Below, one piece after another: positions 56,361-64,000 of a stretch of 64,000 nt of DNA. Origin of the DNA: Calonectria ilicicola (lineage: Eukaryota; Ascomycota; Sordariomycetes; Hypocreales; Nectriaceae); contig CP085829.1 of NCBI GenBank assembly GCA_020809705.1, positions 4,340,001 to 4,404,000 of the forward strand, written 5' to 3'. The notes beneath the pieces were generated by a model, which worked only from the letters and a program-made list of their open reading frames with translations, was not told the DNA's origin and ran no database searches. The position numbers and the translations under genes are program-made. How positions within the stretch are numbered: the stretch's first letter is position 1; every line of letters begins with the position of its first letter.

Positions 56361-56390
56361 CTTTGTGCGTCGATTGCGGGCTTTGTGCGT
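56361..56390 (-). promoter_or_regulatory. Paired CTTTGTGCGT elements upstream of the metallothionein gene
   Basis: CTTTGTGCGT occurs at 56361-56370 and 56381-56390, exactly two helical turns apart (20 bp), about 35 bp upstream of the TATA box. Both copies have flanking GCG/GGG and YGA matches. It is a candidate metal-responsive site; the factor is unknown. Confidence 0.5.
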
Positions 56391-57989
56391 TGACGGAAGA
56401 CGCCCCACAGTGACGATGAGGGGCAATGGTGTTGGGGGGCCCCGGGCGACGATCTGCCAATGGCCCGGTGTAGAATCAGATGTCTCATGGGTTAGTTTGA
56501 GTCAATTTAGCTAGCTTCACGAGAATGGGGCCGGGTTCGCTCGTCTTGGTGGTGGCCCGGTATGGTTCGGACAATGGATCGGACCTGTACTTTTGGAGTT
56601 TCTGCGGCTGGGCATGAGAGACACGTCGAATTGCTGACGACACCGCAACGGCACACAGGTGAGATGAAACCAGGCTGGACCTTGTTGCTTCTGCTCTCGT
56701 GGCACTGGATGTTTGCCAGTTGTCCAAGCTGAGCCGTCCGGCCAACTTTACTGCCCCTCCTGCATCACCCAGACTGTTCATCCCAACATGGCCGGGCCAG
56801 TTAGTTGCTAGTTACGCCCGTCCGACTTTCGGCTTGTCGCTCAGCTGACAGCTCGTGGACAACGACTAACAAGAAATTGAGGTTGCGGTGAGCGACCGTC
56901 AAGTTGCTGTCCAACGCTGTCAAACCCGTCACGCTGGTTTGCGGTTCACCCCGATCACGCTGCGCAATCGTTTGCGGGTGAGACGCGCAGTAGTGGCCCC
57001 CATCCTGTGTGTAGGATGCAATGCATGCAACTCGTGCATCTCAGAGGGCCAACCACAGCACACCCAATGTTGCCAGGCCCCATGGCACAGTTCGGACCAC
57101 TGGTTGGCGGCGGGATTGTTGGTGGGATTGTTGGCGGGATTGCCGACGCAAAAACCGCTCCGCCCGCCTCAGGACCCCGCTCTCATGATCACCAGATGAG
57201 CGGGCCCATCGATAAGCCAACTGATAAGCTTCCGCCTTGAAGCCTGTTCCCAAAGTGCGTTTTTTGTGCCTCGGGTAGATTCATAATCAGCTTTGCATCA
57301 TCTAGAATTCTGGGTTTTGCCTCTTATTACAGTTTTACCACGCTCATCATTAGGGAGAAAAAAAAACAAAGGTTGATGCCTAACCAAGAGAGCTGCGACA
57401 TGATGATGCCACCGCCAGGGTAAGATTGTGTCGATCTGCATCACGATAAAGAAGCTTTTTCAATTGCCCTAGGCGAAAATTACTGACTTATCATCGTAAT
57501 TTAAATTTATACATGCATTATAGATCTCGCGTCGGTTTTAGAATCGCTTCGGGTGGCAAAGTTTTAAAGACAAGAACCATGTCTGCGTATGTGCGACATC
57601 CAAGTTTTGTATTGGGGTCATTCTCGTTCGGGCTTATGCGGTGTCTTGGTAGAATGGGATGATATCAAAATAGAATCGTGCGTAGATGACTTAGGTATGA
57701 GAATTCGCAGAGTATTGTCCATTTCGTCGTAGTTTTAGTGTCGTTTCCCCCTCTTTTTTAACATCTTTTTGCTTGTAGAGAGTGCTGTGATCCTGTCGCA
57801 AGCACGCGGTTACCCAAGCCGACCAGGGATTCATGCTCACTTGATTGATTAAGTCTGATGAAAAAAAAGCCAAGCATTTGGAATTTTTGCAGTGGGCTGA
57901 GGCAAGTTTGGACTCGTCTACCAGCAAGCGACCTTTGAACTCTCCTCCCGGCGGCCTTGATTCACCAGATCAAGACACACACCGAAAAA
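56391..57989. other. Intergenic region with a short GGIVGG-repeat frame
   Basis: About 1.6 kb. A 77-codon frame at 57007-57240 (+) contains a tandem 12-bp repeat (GGCGGGATTGTT-like, three copies near 57107-57145) coding GGGIVGGIVGGI. It might be a very small protein starting at MAQFGPLVGG, but has no other support. The rest is featureless and partly AT-rich. Confidence 0.4.
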
Positions 57990-58085
57990 TTGTATCATAA
58001 AAGTATTCCCAAAAATAAATAAAATAAATAATATAATAATCGATTTATTTTATTTATTTATGATAATTATTCATTATTTATTTCA
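57990..58085. repeat. AT-rich fold-back islet
   Basis: AAATAAATAAAATAAAT on the left is the inverse complement of ATTTATTTTATTTATTT on the right, with a short TAATATAATAATCG spacer, so it can form a near-perfect hairpin. It is comparable to the islets at 16060-16165 and 37640-37740. Confidence 0.65.
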
Positions 58086-58615
58086 TTAGAAATTCCCAGC
58101 AACAGAGAGACAGAGGTTGAGCGCAGGTTGCGATGGTTCCACCTGCTTATGGCAACCTTGTGCTCACTAGCCGGTTCTGGGTAAAGGGAAAAGGCCAACG
58201 ATATTTTGGACATGGAGTTGCAGACAAAACAAGTATAATCACGGTCGGTCCATGTATAAACAGCGGGGGAGGAACAGGATAGTGAGCAGGAGGTAATGTT
58301 GAGGAAGAAGAGGAATTCGGGCGGTACAATACGTTGGGGGAGATTTAGGATTGTTTTTGTCATTCGGGTTTTTATTAGTGTGTACATAGGTATATAGGCC
58401 CCTGGGGTCTGTATTTTACCGTGGTTTCTTCCACTTGTGATATATTTTCTGGTAATCTTCCTGGCAGCCGATGTGGACCACGGCTTTCAGGGTGATTCAT
58501 AGCCCCGTACCAGCAATAGGCAAGACACTCGCCGTGACGCAACCTTGAGGGTCGTTCTACGCAAAAACCTTCAAGCTAACTCTGTCTCACGATCCGGAAC
58601 GGCTTTTATGATCAG
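58086..58615. other. Intergenic region upstream of the F-box-like gene
   Basis: About 530 bp. A 106-codon minus-strand frame (58067-58387) has no motif. No gene recognised. Confidence 0.45.
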
Positions 58616-60208
58616 ATGATTACTCGGACCTGGAAATATAGATTTGGTTGTTCTCCATCTAACAGAACTCAGGAAACTCCATGCAAGTCTTTTTCATGCC
58701 TTCACCAAATACAACTGGACGATGCAATGGCAATCTTTGAGGGTGAAAACATATTTTCCAAGGCAAAAATGGCCTTCGGGGAAAAATGGAGAGGGAGGAA
58801 ATTGCAGCGTAAAAGCTGCCCTCTTGTTCAACTGCCTCCCTATCTGATTCTCGCCGTTGTAGATCATCTCCCACCGCACAGTCTATTCCTTCTTCCTCAG
58901 ACCTGCCGCTTCTTCAGAAATCTTTTCCACATTATCTATCCTATGGGAGGATCCGTTAACCTCGAGAGAGAAGATCTCTTTACCTTGCTTACCTGTCTCG
59001 CCCGCGAGATGCCTGACAAATGGGCGTGTTCTCGGTGTCTTAAGCTTCATGGTGGCTCTCATTGCGGCTCCCATGTGGAGGTTTCAAGAAAGATGGCGAG
59101 CACCCAACGTCCTCAAACATCGAATTTAAATTTCTTTCGCTCGGGGAGATTTCTTTTGTCTCATCAACAAATACAAAAAGCCCTAGAGTATAGATCCTCA
59201 ACGAACTAGCAAAAGTATCTAAAAAACCTTGTGCCTTACCACTTTTTAGATACAAATCCCAGAAATGGCAAGATTTTCTCCCAGGAGGACTTTCTCCCTA
59301 AAGTGGTAAAGGGGAGATTTCTCCTTCTCTCCGTATCAAAATTTGACAGAGCTCAAACCACGGCCTTGGAAGAGAACTTGAACTTCAGAAACGTTTGTGG
59401 GCATCAAATTATTCCACGAGACCAAATGGAGTTTCCAAGCAGCAGCTTTGGCAACCCACAATACAACTTCTGGAGAGTATACCTTAGGGCTCGCCTTACG
59501 CCAGGAATTGAATCGTATGGCTCATGCCCCTTTTGTCTGACAGATTTCTCATACAAGAAGTGCGATCAAGGAGCAACAATTTCTGTTTGGTCTGATTTTG
59601 GAACAAAGGGCGCCCTTTTGGGTCTCTTCTGCAAAATTCAGGCCTGCGATAAAGACCCTATGCCCCAAAATCGAGAACCAGGACAGGTTCGAAGGCTTTA
59701 TGAGTCTGAGTGGAGTTCGGCTCGTGCGTCGAAGGTTACAAAAGTCGTCTCCCCAAAGACGGCGTCTTGGACGGTCTTTCGGGCCAAAGATTCTCTCAAT
59801 GCCACTATCATAGTGGGAAAGAAGCAAACCAAGGCCGTTGCCAAGATTTCTCAAGTCAAGGCTACTCCTACAGCGAATAGCCTCGCGGAAAGCAGACAAA
59901 AGAGGCTCCAAGTCAAGATTTCCGGAGGTGTAGTTTCTACAACAACATCTTCCACTACGGAAAATGGGCAAAATATACTCGTTTTCGAGATTTTACAGCC
60001 TGGGGCTTTTACCACAGTGCTTCGGCCCGAGGAGCTCGAGGTCACGGTTTCTGGTGGCAAAATTTCTTCCATGACACCTGTCTATGCGGAAAATGGGGAC
60101 CCGATGTACGTTGTTACAGTTGCTCAGTCCAATCCTTTTGCTGCGCCGGCTCGGAGGAGAGTCACGTCTGATTCAAATACCCTCATGCTTGGAACAGCGT
60201 TCCTTTAA
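58616..60208 (+). pseudogene. F-box-like protein gene interrupted by an in-frame TAG
   Basis: Two open frames in the same phase (58616-59209 and 59231-60208) are separated only by a TAG at 59207-59209. The amino-acid sequence reads on smoothly across it (QKYLKNLVPYHFLDTNPRNG). The first half contains an F-box-like stretch (LVQLPPYLILAVVDHLPPHSLFLLPQTCRFFRN) and a CSRCLKLH cysteine pair. The second half has CGHQIIPRDQMEF and CPFCLTDFSYKKCDQG cysteine pairs. The combined length would be 530 residues. No GT...AG intron of workable length removes the stop in the right phase. It is either a nonsense-inactivated gene, a readthrough gene, or a sequence error. F-box proteins select substrates for SCF ubiquitin ligases. 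Confidence 0.65.
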
Positions 60209-60263
60209 TGTAACAAAGTACCATTGATCCACGCGGCGCAAATGTCTCAAAAAAAATCCCCCT

Positions 60264-61973
60264 TCATCTCTGACTTTTTGCAGCTAATAATAAAATTCCT
60301 TCGGGAACATTTAGGTCAGATACATGGCATGATTTCAATCGTTCAGCCAATTGAGGAACATTATAATGAAAAGTATCCCACGTGAGAAGATTATTCGCCC
60401 TTGCTGCCAACATCGCTTCAAGAATATCGGCCACCTGCTGGCTATCCCAGACACCCTCCCTTCGAACCATAGATCTTAGAATATTAATGCATCGCTTTTG
60501 GATATCAGTGTCGGGGCATAATGTGCACAGTATTGAAAGCGCCGGGATAAGATTTCCATCGAAGGCAAAAACCGGGGCATTGTCGAAGCAGATGGAAGCG
60601 AGCACCTCGGCCCGACGTATAAGATCTTCGTAATCCTCTTGAAGGAAGTAATCATTCATGCTTTTTACTCTGAGAGTGCTCAACCAAAGTGCTTGCTCCA
60701 CAGAGAGTGCGGCGACATGGTGTAGTTCCTGTTTTGCAATCGTAGTTGCATCCAGGGCATCCTTATATAACTCAAATCGAGCACTCCAATGATTGAAGTA
60801 CGGTTCCATATTTTCCAAGCAAATAGCATCGCTATTAACTGGCGTTAGAGTTGGGTCATGTTCCACTATGGCATCAAAAGGACCGCAGTCTAGAGTTTCT
60901 TCAAATACACCCATTCTGCCATCTCTCAACGCTGTGGAGAGTGCCATTTCTATTACATTCAAAGCTTTCTCTGCTTCTACAGCCGAAGAGAATGCTGTCT
61001 CTGGGTGGCCGAGATCCACAGCGACCGGGGGGAAAAAGTTGAGGTCCGGCACCATTTCATCTCCCGTGTAGACTGAAATATCTTGACCTAATCGTACCAA
61101 CATTTGTATAACCACGTCGAAGATTTCTGGTCTTTTGATGGTGATAGAATTTTCGAGAAATGATGTGAGAATCGCCCCGGCTGCATGAACATGACGCAAG
61201 CATTCGTTATATCGACCTTGGAGGTTCTCGATGCAGATAAAAATGATGCAGCATGTCAGAATAATCTCTATATTTTCGAGAGATGGGTCTTCCATAAGCG
61301 GTTGTATGCTCTGGATTGCTTGATTATAATGTAGAATTGAGCTCCTCTGCAAGTTATAGACCATCGACGATGTCACCGAAGCAGGGTCTAAGTGGCTGGA
61401 TTTGAAGTACTTGTGAGCACTCCCGAGTGCGCATATTGCCTGCCTGACGGAGTCTATGGAGTGACCCAGAGGCAAGACATGAATATACCAGAATTCCATT
61501 GGGCTCAATGATGAAGCGAGATCTTCGACAGTGCACGTTCGGACATGGTGCAAAAGATGCAGCTCTTTTGAAGTCACGGACGCGTCCAGTGACAAACAGG
61601 GAAGTGGTCTGGGAAATAATATCTCGGTAGTCTGCCTGATAATGATAGTTGTGCCATTTGTAGCCGGTGGCTGGGGTTTTTGAGGTGGTTTGCGAGCGAA
61701 ATTGAGGAGATAACCGTCGCAAGTGTAGCGGTCGTCCTCACATTTCTTACAAGACGGCTTCCTTTCATCGCATTTCAGGCGGCGCTTTCTAAATTTATCA
61801 TTAATTAGAACCCGTATAACTAGATTAGCATCACTCACTTGCTAGAGAAGATGTTAGCAAGTCTTGGTTCATTATACAGAATTGTTCTCGTACCATGTGA
61901 GACAACCAGTTCTAACTTTGGGACCCTTGGCTCTAGCCCATTTTTTCTCAGCCTTTCGCTTAGGTTTAGCCAT
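60264..61973 (-). CDS. Zn2Cys6 transcription factor with a 3-nt micro-exon, three exons
   Basis: Exons 61973-61894, 61841-61839 and 61788-60264 join in phase to 535 residues. The N-terminus is Lys/Arg-rich (KPKRKAEKKWARAKG), then the zinc cluster GCLTCKKRRLKCDERKPSCKK with the six cysteines in C-x2-C-x6-C-x6-C-x2-C-x6-C spacing. The second cysteine and the next lysine are completed by the 3-nt exon CAA, flanked by introns of 52 and 50 nt. Skipping it creates a TGA stop. The remainder is a helical fungal-specific TF domain (for example AICALGSAHKYF). Its 3' end is convergent with the F-box-like gene, 55 bp away. Targets are unknown. Confidence 0.88.
61839..61841 (-). other. 3-nt micro-exon (CAA) within the zinc-cluster coding region
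   Basis: Upstream acceptor CTCTAG and downstream donor GTGAGT are separated by CAA only. Including it rebuilds the cysteine and lysine codons of C-K-K-R-R-L-K-C. An equal reading is a stwintron, in which one intron is nested or adjacent to the other and removed in two steps. Confidence 0.75.
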
Positions 61974-63759
61974 ATTATTAAGGTCTAGGAATAAACCTAT
62001 TCGTCGAAATCCGCTGTGAGTTTGTTGAAAAGCTGATCGCTTTGCAGAGCGTTAAACAGATACGCGAGGCGTTTGAGAGGTGCCACCATGAATCAAACCC
62101 TGAGGGTTAGCAGTCCGCACGACGGTAATATAGTCCACCAGTTCAATGGCGTGCTCTCCCGGTCGGCCCCTGGGACCCGATATATTGTGGTTTCAGGCAA
62201 ATGATGGGTCCAGAAAAGCCGACTGTGCCGCTGACAAGGGCTCCCTACCGGTGACAGGACTTTCAACAACGTTCAAGATGAGCAGAGGAAACAAAAATTG
62301 TCAAGAATACGACGAAGAGTCGAGGCCACGGTGGAGACTTATGTACCGAGAGCGATTTCTCACTCCACCTCTCTGCCCTACAAGATCGTTGCCCCTGACG
62401 AGGCTGTGTTACGGTGCGGGGCCGGCTTCTCTCCAACCGAAGTCCCACCCTCCAAAGCTCAGACCAAAGTCCAATACGACAATGTTCCATAATCCTAAAT
62501 AGGCGACCCTCCTGGAAATTTCTTCAATCAATAATTATGAACGTGCCAAGCAAGGGGCAATGGCTGTGGGTCTCCTTCCTAGATGGTTCTTCCACCAACA
62601 CAATGAATGCCAAGCTAACCCGCTTGAAGGAATGGATTGGTCATTAAAGTTGAAACTAAATCCAACGCCGCAATTATAATTACTATTCATTTGGTGGATT
62701 TCTTTTTAGGAAAGATACTATTCATTACAATAACAGCTAAAGAGCGAAAGCGAAAGCATGAAGCCCAACGCACTGGCATTTACCAGTAACACGGGCGAAG
62801 CATGGAATATTAGTCGAAACAAACTCAATCAAATTTTCTACAACAAGGTAAGATCCCTAGCTTGAGATTTAAGCATGACTTTTAGGCATGTAGGTGCTTG
62901 TCTTTTGGCCTCTTAGCATTAGTAAACTCATACCAGCTTCATAATTCAGATAGGGAACTCTTATTTTCGCCAGCAATTTACCGTAGTAATCTTCACTGCC
63001 GTCGCACTTGGTGCAGCCATTTCCAGCAGCTTTTTCCGCAGGAGTGACAATTCATCCAGCTTAGAAAATGTAAAGAAAATGCGCGCGCAACGACCGCTAA
63101 AGTGAGTTGGGTTGACGGCAAAGAATTGTTCGCTGCAATATATACAACAATTACTAATTTCCATAACTTTGAGTCATGCACATTTCTTTCCGCCATTCGC
63201 CATGGGTTGGTTTGCCCTTCCCGTGTGAAGCACGTCACCTATTAGCCACACGGTCAGTGCAAATTATTGCCTCATCTCACCAAGCAGTTCAATGACAGCT
63301 GTTCCAAACTAATTGCAACACCTATGGCATTCTATAAATACATACTATTCTTTCTAATGTAGATGATATACGTGAGAAGAAAAAGTGCACATTTAATCTT
63401 CTCCGAATTCTCGCTTGAGAAGGGCAAATTGCGTCGTTAGCAGACATATACCGCAAATTTGGAATCGCTTGCTGTTCAATTATACTCTATATACAATGTC
63501 TCTTTTCGGAAGTCTCCGGTGGGCGATCAAATAGGCAGAAGGATTTCTTACAGTCACGTTCTAGGTACATTTCACCAGTGCTTATCCTTACTATATCCTC
63601 ACAGCGGGGCCATCCATATCCGCCCCATCCACTTTCCTTTCAGCACTTTCTACATCATACCTTTCAAGTCCTACTAGTATCAGCTTACTCGCCATCGCTT
63701 TTTGATCATTGCTATACCAGATTTGATACCACAACATCAGTCCCACGTGATCAAGGAGC
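61974..63759. other. Intergenic region
   Basis: About 1.8 kb with no convincing gene; a 118-codon frame at 62146-62502 (+) overlaps an antisense frame and lacks motifs. A short exact duplication AGAGCGAAAGCGAAAGC is seen near 62741. Confidence 0.45.
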
Positions 63760-64000
63760 ATGCAGGAACAAGGCGCCCAGGCCGGCGGCGTCATCCGCAA
63801 ATACCAGTCAATAAGTGATGATGCTGAAAAACAAAAAGAATTGCCTGCAGCAGGTAAAGATTGTGGCCATCAATAGATACAATGCTAACTGGAAAAGATA
63901 AAACCGACGCCGCAAATTCCCCATCAGCAGGCCAAGCGCATAGCCGAGAGAAGGGCGACCTTGAAGATCACGAATGGGAGCTGATAGCCGAAGAAGACGC
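63760..64000 (+). CDS. N-terminal part of an unidentified protein, two exons, runs off the window
   Basis: ATG at 63760, exon 1 to 63853, intron 63854-63897 (GTAAAG, branch GCTAAC, acceptor AAAAG; 44 nt), exon 2 from 63898 to the window edge, in phase. The first ~67 residues are hydrophilic and acidic, with ISDDAEKQKELPAAG and GDLEDHEWELIAEED. Too little is visible to name it. Confidence 0.55.

Noticed and set aside
62146..62502. 118-codon frame as a gene
   Set aside because: Antisense frame of comparable quality overlaps it and no domain or splice evidence is present.
1..64000. CRISPR array, bacterial operon features or riboswitches
   Set aside because: No regularly spaced direct repeats; gene structure is eukaryotic with spliceosomal introns.

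Overview
This window is nuclear DNA of a filamentous ascomycete. The genes carry short GT...AG introns (about 50-75 nt, usually with CTAAC-type branch points). There are two Zn2Cys6 regulators, a NACHT-ankyrin protein, a Pex30-type peroxisomal protein and a Neurospora-type copper metallothionein. Codon use and protein style suggest Sordariomycetes, most likely Hypocreales; this is inference and the genus is not determined.

Left part (1-15.7 kb) is dense and metabolic. A partial serine/threonine dehydratase, the glycine decarboxylase P protein (GCV2), the glycine cleavage H protein (GCV3) and a mitochondrial serine hydroxymethyltransferase lie next to one another, followed by a Zn2Cys6 regulator divergent from the hydroxymethyltransferase. 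This is a compact serine-glycine-one-carbon neighbourhood. Next come a class I glutamine amidotransferase and a type I glutamine-synthetase-like enzyme, transcribed divergently from one 633-bp promoter.

Middle part (15.7-38 kb) is gene-poor, partly AT-rich and accessory in character. It holds orphan proteins, a secreted Val/Gly/Ala/Asp-rich precursor with three evenly spaced Lys-Arg (Kex2) sites at 22.2 kb, a six-exon NACHT-ankyrin NLR-like gene whose P-loop sits in a 25-nt micro-exon, a frameshifted membrane-protein gene, AT-rich fold-back islets and a tRNA-like SINE-type fragment.

Right part (38-64 kb) is mixed. It has an isoprenylcysteine-methyltransferase-like protein, an orphan 450-aa protein, an M24 peptidase and a GIT1-like transporter (divergent pair), an intron-containing tRNA-Gln, a GNAT acetyltransferase, a multi-pass membrane protein and a Pex30/DysF protein with a 12-nt first exon. 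Beyond these lie a cysteine-rich secreted fragment, a 25-residue metallothionein missed by length-based ORF calling, an F-box-like gene with an in-frame stop, a Zn2Cys6 regulator containing a 3-nt micro-exon, and the start of another gene at the right edge.

No single operon-like system spans the window. The parts most worth following are the serine-glycine cluster, the Kex2-processed repeat precursor, the amidotransferase/synthetase pair, and the NLR with its accessory neighbours. Exon joins were worked out by eye from splice signals, reading phase and family motifs; no database search was possible.
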